From positions 1 through 61,318 of the IMG/VR virus record IMGVR_UViG_3300047172_000034: a DNA stretch of 61,318 bases; one strand, given 5' to 3'. Position numbers and translations under genes: made by a program. The notes below the pieces were generated by a model, which had not been told where the DNA came from, searched no databases, and saw only the letters and a list, made by a program, of their open reading frames with translations. Source of the DNA: a virus. Of this stretch, positions 13,442 through 21,229 are shown in pieces. Numbering within the stretch: the first letter of the stretch is position 1; the number at the start of each line of letters is the position of its first letter.

Positions 13442-15525
13442 GCCCTCGCCGCCCTAAAACGACTGCCGAGTGGGCGATCGAATACGTTCGCGCCGGCTTG
13501 GTGCTGACGCAATTTGCCGTCGGCCAGAAGGGGCCGCTCTGGAAAGGCTGGAACGATCTCGCATTTGCAATACGCACTGAAGAGGATGCCTCGGTCATCG
13601 GCGGCAACATCGGGCTCTTGCATGCCTATTGCGGCATCGTTTGCATAGATATCGACGACAAGGACAAGGCGATCGCTTGGTTTCTTGAGCACAACATCGA
13701 CCTTCAGGCGCTGCTCGACGCGGGCGATGCCGTTTTGATTCATCGCGGGCACAGCAACAAGACGAAAATCCTGTTTCGCTGCGACGTTAAACTGCCGACC
13801 CGCATGTTCTCCAAGTTTGGTTTCGAACTGCGCTGCGCCTCGGCCAAGGGTCGCTCAATGCAGGACGTTTTACCTCCGTCCGTGCACCCCAGCGGTGCAG
13901 TCTATGAATGGGGCGGCAAGGGCCACTGGTCGAGGATACCGACGATTCCGGCCGACGTGCTCGCTTTATGGCTCAAATTGACGGCCGTTGCCGAACAGCC
14001 GGAAAAGCGACCGCTCGGAGTAGGACGCCGGGATCTGGAAGAACTGCTCGAGCGAATCGACCCGTCGGAATTGGACTACGACGGCTGGCTGCATGTCGGC
14101 ATGGCGCTTCACTTCGAGACCGGCGGCGGCCCCGACGGCGAACAATTGTGGGATCAGTGGAGCTCGCGGTCGCCGAAATACGACCCGGACTATGGCGGCC
14201 CGAAATACGCATCCTTCTCGCTCGATTACCCGAACCCGCGCACAATCGCCACGCTCCAGCGCATGGCGGATGCCGACATGACGTCGGAATTCCAGCCGAT
14301 CGTGCCGGTCGATGAATGTTACGCGGCGGTGCCGGCCACCGCTGCGGCCAATGAGCCGCCGCCGCCGGCGGACAGCAAACCCGCCGGGCCATTGCGGGTT
14401 CAGCCGGTCAATCTCTTCGATCTGCAGCGACCGCCGCCGGAGCCCGACATCATCGTCGACCAACTATTGCTGATGGACGCCTGCGGCTTCGTGGCTCCCG
14501 GAGGCACCGGCAAAACGACTTTAGCCATTTTCGAGGCGATTCACATCATTCTCGGTCGCCCGCTTTGGGGCCGACTCGTCAAAAAACCCGGCAAAGTCTT
14601 GTTTCTCACCGCGGAGGATTCTCGGCAGATCGTCGAATCGCGCCTCAATCTGATCTGCGCCGCCATGGGCCTATCGCTGGCGGAATTGGAGATCGTCGCC
14701 GATGGCTTTTACATCGAGGACTTGTCGATGATCAATGCGCGTTTGGTCGGCATTGACCCGAAGGGCGCGGTGCGCTCGACCAAACTCGTGGTGGAGATAA
14801 TAGAGCGCTATTCGGGACTCGGCATCAGCCTCTGTCACTTGGACCCGGCGAGTCTTCTCGGGCCCGGCGAGGCTTCCGGCAATGACGGCATGTCGGAGCT
14901 GATGCGGGTGTCTCGACGGATCGCCATGTCACTGCGCGCGGCGGCGCAGATCGTCCATCACGTATCGCAGGCCGTCGCGCGGGGCGGCATCGTCGACCAA
15001 TACGCGGCTCGAGGCGGTACGGCGTTCGCCGACAACTCCCGCGGGCAACGGCAGTTGGTGCGGATTCGGGACCGGGAGTATGAATTCAACGGGGTTCGCT
15101 ATCGGATCCCGCCGGCGGTCAGCGACGAGGATTTGTCGAAAGGCCGGTTGCTTGCCATTCTCGTGCATAAACTATCCTATATCGAATTGGACCCGACGCC
15201 GATCTTCATTCTGCGTAACGGCTTCCTGTTCACGCAGATTCAGGCCGACCCACTGGGCCAACGGCAAGCGGCGACGTTGGATGAGGAACTCGAGCGAGTC
15301 GTCGGTTTCGTAGAGCTGGAATTGGTCGCCGACCGGAAGCACACGCCACGGTCGTTGGAATTACGCAACAAGGAAATCGGGGTCACTCGGGCACGCCTTC
15401 GCGACCTGATTGGTGAGGCGCAGCGGGTGGGTCGATTGATACTGACGGATCTGCCAGCACATGAGCGGATCGGCCAGAAGAAGCAATATCTGGCCGTGAA
15501 TGACGGCGGCGATGGCAATTTGTAA
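13438..15525 (+). CDS. primase-polymerase / RepA-like helicase fusion
   Basis: The protein is 695 residues; the ATG at 13438 overlaps the Cro-like stop. The N-terminal prim-pol domain has WAIEYVRAGLVLTQF, LWKGWND, GGNIGLLHAYCGIVCIDIDD (metal-binding DxD) and a later HRGHSNK. A PriCT-like segment follows (ELLERIDPSELDYDGWLHVG). Residues about 330-560 are a RecA-like ATPase with Walker A PGGTGKTT (Lys359), VLFLTAEDS and HLDPASLLG, like RepA helicases. The last 100 residues look winged-helix-like (GVTRARLRDLIGEAQRVGRL). It probably primes and unwinds at the phage origin, which may be the iteron cluster just downstream. Confidence 0.9.
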   Translation: MSPRRPKTTAEWAIEYVRAGLVLTQFAVGQKGPLWKGWNDLAFAIRTEEDASVIGGNIGLLHAYCGIVCIDIDDKDKAIAWFLEHNIDLQALLDAGDAVLIHRGHSNKTKILFRCDVKLPTRMFSKFGFELRCASAKGRSMQDVLPPSVHPSGAVYEWGGKGHWSRIPTIPADVLALWLKLTAVAEQPEKRPLGVGRRDLEELLERIDPSELDYDGWLHVGMALHFETGGGPDGEQLWDQWSSRSPKYDPDYGGPKYASFSLDYPNPRTIATLQRMADADMTSEFQPIVPVDECYAAVPATAAANEPPPPADSKPAGPLRVQPVNLFDLQRPPPEPDIIVDQLLLMDACGFVAPGGTGKTTLAIFEAIHIILGRPLWGRLVKKPGKVLFLTAEDSRQIVESRLNLICAAMGLSLAELEIVADGFYIEDLSMINARLVGIDPKGAVRSTKLVVEIIERYSGLGISLCHLDPASLLGPGEASGNDGMSELMRVSRRIAMSLRAAAQIVHHVSQAVARGGIVDQYAARGGTAFADNSRGQRQLVRIRDREYEFNGVRYRIPPAVSDEDLSKGRLLAILVHKLSYIELDPTPIFILRNGFLFTQIQADPLGQRQAATLDEELERVVGFVELELVADRKHTPRSLELRNKEIGVTRARLRDLIGEAQRVGRLILTDLPAHERIGQKKQYLAVNDGGDGNL

Positions 15526-15538
15526 TTTTCTGCAGCCA

Positions 15539-15712
15539 ATTGCGCCGAATTGCGCCGAATTGCGCCGGCCGCATAGTCGTGGCGGGAGGCAAAATGGCGC
15601 GCTCTATTGCGCCATTGCGCCGACCCCTTAAGGCGGCGCAATAGAAAACGGCGCAATGGGCATTTGTAAGTTTTTGCAATTGCAGTTTTTAGCAAAATAG
15701 TGACGGCGCAAT
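15539..15712. repeat. iteron cluster of ATTGCGCC, candidate replication origin
   Basis: The octamer occurs eight times in 174 bp. Direct copies lie at 15539, 15549 and 15559 (10-bp period) and at 15606 and 15614. Inverted copies GGCGCAAT lie at 15635, 15650 and 15705. An AT-rich stretch (15661-15700) separates the last two copies. It lies directly behind the primase-helicase gene in a 213-bp gap without genes. This layout resembles iteron origins bound by a cognate initiator. Confidence 0.65.
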
Positions 15713-15738
15713 GGATCAACCCTCTGGAGGTGGAATCG

Positions 15739-16350
15739 ATGAATCCGGAAGTTCTCACAAGTTTGACCGCGGCCAAGGGTGCGCCGATGGATGGCAAGGG
15801 GGCGACGGCGCGCGAACTGGCCGAACAGGCTAGATGGTTCCGACCTGGTGTCGGTTTGAAGGATGGCCGAGTCCGGTGGGGTGGTGCGAAAAGCACACAC
15901 AGTTCCAAGAAGGCCGAATGGACGTTGGCTGAATGCGCGATGGCGTGCCGCGGTTTGGACAATCGATACTTCCTCGCTTTGCGATTCAGCTACGCCCTCG
16001 ACGATCTGGCCCTCTGGCCATTGCGCGCGGCGTTGCTTCAGTTCGCCAACCGGCAGAAGAATCTTGAGGATTGGCCGGATACGGTGCCGACGGTCTTCGG
16101 GACCCGACCGTTTCTCGAAGGCCTGGTCGATATGACGCTGGTGGAAGATCGACAACCCTGGCGATTTCAACAAGCGGCCGGCAACGGCAAGACGGTGCCG
16201 ATGGGCCAAATTCTCATGGGCGTCGAGCGGCACAATTGGACGCGGAAGTTGCAACCGATCTACGAGATCATCGGACAGGAATACAGAATTTGGCTTTCCG
16301 TCGGCGCAGGGCACATGCGTAAATGGCTTGGCGAAGGGCCTTCGACTTGA
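15739..16350 (+). CDS. hypothetical protein downstream of the origin candidate
   Basis: The protein is 203 residues from the ATG at 15739, chosen because GGAGGTGG precedes it by a suitable distance. A GTG start at 15700 would place coding sequence over the last iteron. It contains ELAEQARWFRPGVGLKDGRV, a conserved-looking FSYALDDLALWPLRAALLQF and GQEYRIWLSVGAGHMRKWLG. It is followed by a strong terminator. I recognise no domain. Candidates by position are a replication accessory protein or an antiterminator, neither supported by motifs. Confidence 0.65.
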   Translation: MNPEVLTSLTAAKGAPMDGKGATARELAEQARWFRPGVGLKDGRVRWGGAKSTHSSKKAEWTLAECAMACRGLDNRYFLALRFSYALDDLALWPLRAALLQFANRQKNLEDWPDTVPTVFGTRPFLEGLVDMTLVEDRQPWRFQQAAGNGKTVPMGQILMGVERHNWTRKLQPIYEIIGQEYRIWLSVGAGHMRKWLGEGPST

Positions 16351-16434
16351 CCAATTGGGCAAACAGCGGCCCTTTACTTGACTTTGCCCGTGGGATCGGG
16401 CCAAATTACCACGCTCGGGTTTCTCACCCCAGCC

Positions 16435-16465
16435 AAAAGGCCGGACATTCGTCGCGGCCTTTTTT
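16435..16465 (+). terminator. strong factor-independent terminator
   Basis: AAAAGGCCG (16435-16443) pairs with CGGCCTTTT (16455-16463), the stem extending inward with GAC/GTC, and is followed by a T-run to 16465. It ends the rightward early transcript after the origin-adjacent gene. The rest of the 215-bp gap contains a second inverted repeat, GAATTGGC at 16484-16491 with its complement at 16497-16504. Confidence 0.88.
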
Positions 16466-16565
16466 GTTCGTGCGTGGTTCCGCGAATTGGCGCGCGGCCA
16501 ATTCGCCTTGTGGCCCAGTGTCACCCGCGGCCCCCCATACCCCGCCGCAGTCTGGAGCTCGCGCG

Positions 16566-17285
16566 ATGATCAAGCTCACTTTCAAGATCGAAGACCAAAA
16601 GGCCTATCGCAAGATCGAGGAAGTGCGCAAGCAGATCCCCTTTGCGACGGCGTTGGCTTTGACGAAGACGGCGCAGGCGATCAAGGAAGATCTGGTCGCC
16701 GGCATGTCGTCAGCGTTTTCGAATCCGACGACTTACACGCTGCGATCGATGTACGTGAAGCGTGCGGAGAAGACCGAACTGGTGGCCAGTGTCGGCGTCA
16801 AAGGCGGCGACACAGGCGAGGGTGCCGTGCGATGGCTGCGGCCAGAGATCTACGGTGGTAGCCGTCAGTATGCGCTTGAGGCGATCCTCGAGCCGCTAGG
16901 CCTACCACCAGCAGGCATGTATGCCGTGCCAGGCAAGGCAGCTAAGCTCAGCAACGGTCACATCGATATCAATTGGGTGCGGGCATTGGTGTCCGACATT
17001 GCCGAGCAAGGCATCGGTCAGGCACGCGGCATTCTCACCTCCAAGTTCAAACGGCGCAAAGGCAAGACGTTGAACTACGTGGTTCTGATGACGAAATGGG
17101 GAAAGCTCTTGCCCGGCATTTACGGTAAGCGGGGCGGCTCGCTGTTTCCGTTTATCATCTTCGTGCGGCAACCGAAATACGGCGCGCGATTTAATTTCTA
17201 CGGCATTGCCGAGGCTACGGCGCAACGGCAATTCCCGATTGAGTTTGCCAAAGCGGTTGAGCGCTCATTGTCAACGGCTAGATAG
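16566..17285 (+). CDS. minor tail protein Z-like / tail completion-like protein
   Basis: The protein is 239 residues from the ATG at 16566. A longer upstream reading would cross the terminator, so I reject it. It begins MIKLTFKIEDQKAYRKIEEV, then IPFATALALTKTAQAIKEDL and FSNPTTYTLRSMYVKRA. This pattern is shared by phage proteins related to lambda gpZ-like tail completion proteins. The remaining region (YGARFNFYGIAEATAQRQFP) also fits. It is stranded far from the structural operon, between the replication module and the leftward accessory block, which is unusual. Confidence 0.7.
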   Translation: MIKLTFKIEDQKAYRKIEEVRKQIPFATALALTKTAQAIKEDLVAGMSSAFSNPTTYTLRSMYVKRAEKTELVASVGVKGGDTGEGAVRWLRPEIYGGSRQYALEAILEPLGLPPAGMYAVPGKAAKLSNGHIDINWVRALVSDIAEQGIGQARGILTSKFKRRKGKTLNYVVLMTKWGKLLPGIYGKRGGSLFPFIIFVRQPKYGARFNFYGIAEATAQRQFPIEFAKAVERSLSTAR

Positions 17286-17482
17286 GTAGGCACATGGATT
17301 GGCGGCGCCGGCGGCAGGCGGCGGCACCAGGCCCAAAGGAAAAAGGACCGCGCCCCCGCGGCGGCGGGGGGTCCCCCCCACCGCCAACCGCCCGGGGGTA
17401 GCTGCGCGCGCCCGCTGTGGCTAGGCAGCAGCAAATGACGGTGGATTTTACTATCTGCGCCCCTGACGTCAGGGGCGCGCGA
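17286..17482. other. gene-free convergent gap with GC-rich inverted repeats
   Basis: No gene is seen here. The gap separates convergent genes and contains long C and G runs around 17360-17400 that can pair with each other, plus the perfect palindrome at 17457-17478. It probably acts in transcription termination from both sides. Confidence 0.6.
17457..17478. repeat. perfect 22-bp palindrome
   Basis: GCGCCCCTGAC at 17457-17467 is followed immediately by its exact reverse complement to 17478, with no spacer. The centre TGACGTCA is the classic 8-bp symmetric box of bZIP sites, here probably coincidental. It begins 5 bp beyond the end of the first leftward accessory gene, so it may be a terminator stem or a dimer-binding site. 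Confidence 0.7.
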
Positions 17483-17779
17483 TTAAACGCAATCTAGCGC
17501 GATCCTGAACGCAATCATCAGGGCATCAGGGCTAACGTCGCGATAGATCTCGAGATCGCCCATGGTGCATGCCTCGTGCGTCTGAACTTCGACAATGACG
17601 CCATGCAGCCGATTGAATCGACCATAGCCGCGTGAGAGCGTCACGCGACGCCCCACGCGCACTTGATCGACGTTCCATTGTCGTCGCATGAGCCGATGCT
17701 CCCATTGCTTGGAGCCATCGGCGAATGCATCGAACCATTTGCCAAGAAGCGGGACGAATAGCGGTTTCTGCTCGGTCAT
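17483..17779 (-). CDS. ASCH/PUA-like domain protein
   Basis: This 98-residue protein shows LFVPLLGKWFDAFADGSKQW, then EHRL and a later VGRRVTLSRGYGRFNRLHGV. The order K-W-F-x5-G-x-K-x-x-E-x-R and the following G-x-x-V strand match the ASCH beta-barrel, an RNA- or nucleotide-binding fold common in phage accessory regions. It is the last gene of the leftward accessory block and overlaps the upstream gene by 4 bp (ATGA). Confidence 0.65.
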   Translation of the reverse strand: MTEQKPLFVPLLGKWFDAFADGSKQWEHRLMRRQWNVDQVRVGRRVTLSRGYGRFNRLHGVIVEVQTHEACTMGDLEIYRDVSPDALMIAFRIALDCV

Positions 17780-18063
17780 TGTTTAGCTTTCTTCAAATGT
17801 CGATAAACGATTGCGGCAACTTCAAGCGGCTCAATGCCGTCGGGTTCCGAATACCTTCGATTTAGTTTGACCCACAGCGAGCGCATTCGGCGCACGTCGG
17901 CTAACCCCTGGCGTGCCGCGGCGATCTCCGCATCGAACTGCGCAAGTCGTTCGTCCTCTTCGCGCATGCTGGTTTCGTCGCCGTAATTGCCGGTGAGGCT
18001 GCCGCGCCACGCGGCCGCCTCCCGTACAGCTTTGGCTAAAGCCGCGTAGTTTTTAAGTTTCAT
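17776..18063 (-). CDS. hypothetical helical protein
   Basis: This 95-residue protein has charged helices (REEDERLAQFDAEIAAARQG) and ends LEVAAIVYRHLKKAKQ. It overlaps both neighbours by 4 bp. No domain is recognised; it is a member of the co-translated accessory block. Confidence 0.6.
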   Translation of the reverse strand: MKLKNYAALAKAVREAAAWRGSLTGNYGDETSMREEDERLAQFDAEIAAARQGLADVRRMRSLWVKLNRRYSEPDGIEPLEVAAIVYRHLKKAKQ

Positions 18064-18254
18064 GCCGGCACCTCTTCGATGTCATCGACCCAAACGAACG
18101 TGATGCCCTGCGCATCACATTCGCCGCAGGAACCCTGCGTTGAATCGACGCCGTCGGATATTTCCCAGCCGTCGTTCCAATAGATCGTCGCATCGCAGAC
18201 GACGAAACTACTGCCGCATTTCGGGCACGTCGGCTTTTGATTGAAGAAGGTCAT
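18060..18254 (-). CDS. small zinc-ribbon protein
   Basis: The protein is 64 residues from the ATG at 18254, which overlaps the stop of the preceding tiny gene. It has CPKCGSSFVVCDA and, 25-30 residues later, GSCGECDAQG, two CxxC pairs that should bind one zinc. The C-terminus is acidic (WVDDIEEVPA). The start is chosen over an in-frame upstream codon because of the ATGA junction and intact operon spacing. Confidence 0.65.
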   Translation of the reverse strand: MTFFNQKPTCPKCGSSFVVCDATIYWNDGWEISDGVDSTQGSCGECDAQGITFVWVDDIEEVPA

Positions 18255-18316
18255 TTCGACACCGCTTCGATGTCTACGAACGCGTACAGACGCACGCCAA
18301 ATTTGAACGTACTCAT
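18251..18316 (-). CDS. putative 21-residue peptide gene
   Basis: An ATG at 18316 overlaps the stop of the upstream gene (ATGA). The product, starting MSTFKFGVRLYAFVDIE, ends in a stop that overlaps the next start (ATGA). The double coupling suggests it is translated. The beta-strand-like sequence resembles N-termini of small phage proteins, so it could also be a truncated remnant. Confidence 0.45.
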   Translation of the reverse strand: MSTFKFGVRLYAFVDIEAVSK

Positions 18317-18522
18317 GCTGACGTCCTCTGATTCTCGGTCGATTCGACTGCGTAATGCGCGCGTGCAACGCGCAAAGCGTTGTCAAAATTGACGCCGACG
18401 GCTTGGGCGTAATGCTGGAGATCGGACAGAATGTCGATCATCGCGCTGCCGTGATCATCGACGTCGGTGTAAGGTGCCATCGCTCGAGCGATTCGCACCA
18501 TGCGGTTGGGCATGAAGTTCAT
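18313..18522 (-). CDS. small hypothetical protein
   Basis: This 69-residue protein is predicted helical, containing MVRIARAMAPYTDVDDHGSA and DILSDLQHYAQAVGVNFDNA. Proteins with this DLxHYAxxxGxDFxxAL pattern are common in phage accessory regions and have no known role. It overlaps both neighbours by 4 bp. Confidence 0.65.
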   Translation of the reverse strand: MNFMPNRMVRIARAMAPYTDVDDHGSAMIDILSDLQHYAQAVGVNFDNALRVARAHYAVESTENQRTSA

Positions 18523-18761
18523 TGCAAGTCCTCCTGAGTGTTTCGAGTGGGAGATTCGTCGCCGGATTCGTCGCAGTCATTGCAAACCCAAGCGCCCTGT
18601 TCGGCGTCTTCGTCATATGTCGATAGACGTGCGATGTCTTCGATGCGCGTTCTGCCGTTGACCATTGGGATCTGACGTTCAAAAACGTAGAACCATGCGG
18701 GGAGAAGCACCTCGACGTTGGTCGAGCCGCAGTTTGGGCAAAGCCATTTGGCGCGGCTCAT
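18519..18761 (-). CDS. small zinc-ribbon protein
   Basis: This 80-residue protein begins MSRAKWLCPNCGSTNVEVLL and has a second pair VCNDCDESGDE near the C-terminus. The two CxxC knuckles frame a beta-rich middle, like a rubredoxin-type or transcript-binding zinc ribbon. It is encoded between hypothetical genes with ATGA overlaps. Its partner and role are unknown. Confidence 0.65.
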   Translation of the reverse strand: MSRAKWLCPNCGSTNVEVLLPAWFYVFERQIPMVNGRTRIEDIARLSTYDEDAEQGAWVCNDCDESGDESPTRNTQEDLQ

Positions 18762-19090
18762 GAGGCCGCCTTGGCCAGCACAGCGGCCACTCGAATATGC
18801 ACCGCGTCGAGGTGGGCACCGGCCGCACCGTGGAAGTCTTCCCGCATATCCTGCAATTCGAGATCACACGACTGGAGCGCGGCGACTAGGTCGTCGTGCG
18901 CGTTGCAAGCGCGCACGATGAACTCTAAATTGGGCCGATCGATCTCCAACTGTTCGGCAGTACCGAACTCTTCGACCTCTGGCGATCGGACCACCACGTT
19001 CGTGTCGGCCGCGACGACGATTAGTTGTGCGCCGTGCGTCGGTTGGTCAGGCACGACTGTCCAAGGCAACGGGTTGAAAGGGCGGCTCAT
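18758..19090 (-). CDS. hypothetical protein with PWTV motif
   Basis: This 110-residue protein opens MSRPFNPLPWTVVPDQPTHG. A later ANTDANVVV-like strand region and the helix EFIVRACNAHDDLVAALQSC follow. This N-terminal PW motif plus a VRACNAHDDLVAAL helix is shared with the phage family that also includes the MSAHTPGPW protein at 19972-20241, so the two are probably distant paralogs. Function is unknown. Confidence 0.65.
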   Translation of the reverse strand: MSRPFNPLPWTVVPDQPTHGAQLIVVAADTNVVVRSPEVEEFGTAEQLEIDRPNLEFIVRACNAHDDLVAALQSCDLELQDMREDFHGAAGAHLDAVHIRVAAVLAKAAS

Positions 19091-19860
19091 GCCGCCACCT
19101 TTCCCTTGATCTGTTCGGCCGTGAGAATGCCGACGCGTTCAAGCAGTTCGCGCGACCTGACAAGCACTTGGTCGACTGATTTCGGCAAAATGCCAGCCGC
19201 GTTGCAGTCGTATAGATCGCGCAGCGCGACCGCAAGGTCTAGCGCGTTGTCTTTCAGCACGGTGGGTTTGATGGTCGATGCGACCCAACTCGGAACGACG
19301 TTTATGTCTTTACGCATCGGCATCAGAAGCCCGGCAAAATCGTGGCGTAAAACAATCAGCGCCGCATCGGTCGGCCCGTTCTGTATCAATGTGCCGCCGT
19401 ATTTGACGCCCAATAGTTTGCATGCTTTGCCGATGTCGGCTAGGTATTCCGGATCGTATTGTCCGGCTTCGCCAGAAACTGTGCGCGGCCAGACGCGATC
19501 GATGTCGGGGAATTTCCCGTCGATCAGTTTTCCGCCGCGCTCGCCGTCGTTCACGTCATATCGCCAGGCAACAGTGTCGACACACAACACGATGCGGTCG
19601 GCTTTTATGCCCTTGACTACGTCGCGCGGGATAATCCCGCCGCAAGGGAAACTCTCTTCGGGGCTGGTCAGTTCAAACGGGCCCACCTCGGAAATGCGGT
19701 GGCGCATTATACGGTGGCCGTCTGAGACAGTGATCTGCGCTGTGCTCGCATCTAGTGCTTCGACATGCAAGCCGTTGAGGTAGTAGCGCACGTCATTGTC
19801 GCCCGCGAACAGTTCAAGCGCGCGGATGAGCTTGGGGTCTAACATGAGTTGGATCTTCAT
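19087..19860 (-). CDS. shortened beta-clamp (DnaN)-like protein, domains 2 and part of 3
   Basis: The protein is 257 residues. Residues 21-55 read DNDVRYYLNGLHVEAL...VSDGHRIM, matching the start of DnaN domain 2 (DVRYYLNG, TDGHR). LIDGKFPDIDRVWP near 112-125 matches the end of domain 2. LLMPMR at about 178-181 corresponds to the extreme C-terminus of DnaN, part of the pocket that binds clamp-binding motifs. Domain 1 is absent, domain 3 is about half length, and about 75 extra residues follow MPMR. E. coli DnaN is 366 residues. It may sequester or replace the host clamp. It lies in the leftward accessory block, not with the polymerase. Confidence 0.8.
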   Translation of the reverse strand: MKIQLMLDPKLIRALELFAGDNDVRYYLNGLHVEALDASTAQITVSDGHRIMRHRISEVGPFELTSPEESFPCGGIIPRDVVKGIKADRIVLCVDTVAWRYDVNDGERGGKLIDGKFPDIDRVWPRTVSGEAGQYDPEYLADIGKACKLLGVKYGGTLIQNGPTDAALIVLRHDFAGLLMPMRKDINVVPSWVASTIKPTVLKDNALDLAVALRDLYDCNAAGILPKSVDQVLVRSRELLERVGILTAEQIKGKVAA

Positions 19861-19864
19861 TGCG

Positions 19865-19975
19865 TCAATCTCCTGTGGTGAATAAGAATTTCAGTGCATC
19901 GATCAGATAGCAGGCGCCGGCGCCGACGATGCCAACGGCGAACAGGGCGAGCCAAAACAGTTCGTAAAGATTCAT
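19865..19975 (-). CDS. small single-span membrane protein (36 residues)
   Basis: The ATG at 19975 overlaps the stop of the upstream gene (ATGA). The product starts MNLYELFWLALFAVGIVGAG and ends in ALKFLFTTGD, one hydrophobic span with a short tail. Its end carries the GGAGATTGACGCA that forms the ribosome-binding site of the clamp-like gene. Function is unknown. Confidence 0.6.
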   Translation of the reverse strand: MNLYELFWLALFAVGIVGAGACYLIDALKFLFTTGD

Positions 19976-20241
19976 GGTCCCTCCGCGGCGGCGACCGCTT
20001 CGCGCAGTAACCACTCGACTTCATCGACCCTGTGGTGGTCGAAATAGTCGTCGTGGTCGGGGTCTTCGAAAAGCGCGAGTGCTGCCTTCGCGGCGGCGAG
20101 CAGGGCGGGCGCCTGCGCGATTAGGCGGGCGTCTGCCCACGTCATCAGTGCGCCTTGTACGACGGCGCCGCTATTGGCTTCAACGGTGATGCCGTCGGTG
20201 CGGTTCATTGCCTGCCAAGGTCCCGGCGTATGCGCGCTCAT
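19972..20241 (-). CDS. MSAHTPGPW-family phage protein
   Basis: The protein is 89 residues from the ATG at 20241 (ATGA overlap with the upstream stop). It opens MSAHTPGPWQAMNRTDGITV and continues with ADARLIAQAPALLAAAKAAL and an acidic FEDPDHDDYFD. This is a very common small phage family, always with HTPGPW near the start and a LIAxAPxLLAAxxxAL helix. No function is established that I know of. Confidence 0.8.
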   Translation of the reverse strand: MSAHTPGPWQAMNRTDGITVEANSGAVVQGALMTWADARLIAQAPALLAAAKAALALFEDPDHDDYFDHHRVDEVEWLLREAVAAAEGP

Positions 20242-20459
20242 TGCCGCACCTTGACGATGCGCGATGTCCGACGATCGACGAACGCGAACCATAGCCCGCG
20301 ACTTGACCATATCGACAAGTCGGTGGCGCGACAATGTTTAGACGCCTCGATCAAAGCTGCCTCGGCGGCTTCAAACGTCTGCCGATGAGCTATCGCAACA
20401 TCGTCGCCTTCGACCGATTGCATGACGTGGAACGTTTCCGGTTTTATCGGCCCATTCAT
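20238..20459 (-). CDS. small hypothetical protein
   Basis: This 73-residue protein contains GDDVAIAHRQTFEAAEAALI and SSRGLWFAFVDRRTSRIVKV. The alternating strand-helix-strand pattern suggests a small alpha-beta fold. It is coupled to both neighbours by 4-bp overlaps. No family is recognised. Confidence 0.6.
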   Translation of the reverse strand: MNGPIKPETFHVMQSVEGDDVAIAHRQTFEAAEAALIEASKHCRATDLSIWSSRGLWFAFVDRRTSRIVKVRQ

Positions 20460-20740
20460 GACGCCACCGCCTTGTCGTCCAGGATTCCGGCGACCGACGC
20501 GGCTTCCAAAAGTAAATTTTCCTCCGCGTCGCTTGCGCGAACGCGTTTCACGGCAAGATCGCGCAATTCGACGACGCGCGCCGGGGTCGGCGGTATGTAA
20601 CCGTCGAATTCGGACAGCACCAGATCGCGGTTGTAATTCACGATCGCTTTACTGTCCACGCGTCGATAGTGGCGGATTACTTGCAACCGAGCATCAAGCG
20701 AGCGCATCAGAGCGCAACGTTGCTTCTCGTTGAGGCTCAT
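20456..20740 (-). CDS. small hypothetical protein
   Basis: This 94-residue protein starts MSLNEKQRCALMRSLDARLQ and contains YIPPTPARVVELRDLAVKRV. It is mostly helical and charged, coupled by 4-bp overlaps at both ends. No motif gives a function. Confidence 0.6.
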   Translation of the reverse strand: MSLNEKQRCALMRSLDARLQVIRHYRRVDSKAIVNYNRDLVLSEFDGYIPPTPARVVELRDLAVKRVRASDAEENLLLEAASVAGILDDKAVAS

Positions 20741-21156
20741 GATTGCACCATGTCAAACAGTCGCGCAGCGCCCGACGGTGCGATCGGCGTCGGGGTGGGC
20801 TGCGCGTCTACCCCCAAGCCGCCATCCGTGTCGTCAGACCCCCCGCGATCGGCCCCGAAGGTCGAGCCCGTGGCGATTGCGGCCGCCAGGAACTTGATCT
20901 GGTCGACGTGCGGGTTCCGTCGGTCGTCCCAATCGAGCGCGATGGCCTCAAGAGAGCCACGGACCCAGCAGGGGATCGCGTAGTCAAACGCGAACCCGAA
21001 CGCGAAGCGGTGCGCAGCCAGCCGCGCGGAGTCGGACTCCCGCTTGCTTGCGACCCGTAGGCGATCGTTTAGCGCGGCGAGCCCGATATCGTCGAGGATG
21101 TGAACCTCGGGCGCGCGCACGTGCGATATGCACAGGAATTGGCCTTTAATCGACAT
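20737..21156 (-). CDS. hypothetical protein with C-terminal Gly/Asp-rich tail
   Basis: This 139-residue protein has GQFLCISHVRAPEVHILDDI at the start, an aromatic HRFAFGFAFDYAIPCWVRGS segment and LDWDDRRNPHVDQIKFLAAA, followed by a low-complexity acidic tail. It is the first gene after the hairpin at 21194-21219 behind the DUF932 gene. No domain is recognised. Confidence 0.6.
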   Translation of the reverse strand: MSIKGQFLCISHVRAPEVHILDDIGLAALNDRLRVASKRESDSARLAAHRFAFGFAFDYAIPCWVRGSLEAIALDWDDRRNPHVDQIKFLAAAIATGSTFGADRGGSDDTDGGLGVDAQPTPTPIAPSGAARLFDMVQS

Positions 21157-21193
21157 TGCAGTCTCCTTATGTTCAGTGCGTGAACTCTTCGCG

Positions 21194-21219
21194 ATGCCCC
21201 CTCACGATCGAGGGGGCAT
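21194..21219 (-). terminator. 10-bp hairpin downstream of the DUF932 gene
   Basis: ATGCCCCCTC (21194-21203) pairs perfectly with 21210-21219 around a 6-nt loop, 11 bp after the DUF932 stop. There is no U-run, so it may attenuate transcription or protect the upstream message rather than terminate fully. Confidence 0.6.
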
Positions 21220-21229
21220 GACGCAGGGC

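Noticed and set aside
15700-15738. GTG start of the gene at 15739
   Set aside because: GGAGGTGG points to the ATG at 15739, and the longer form would code through an iteron.
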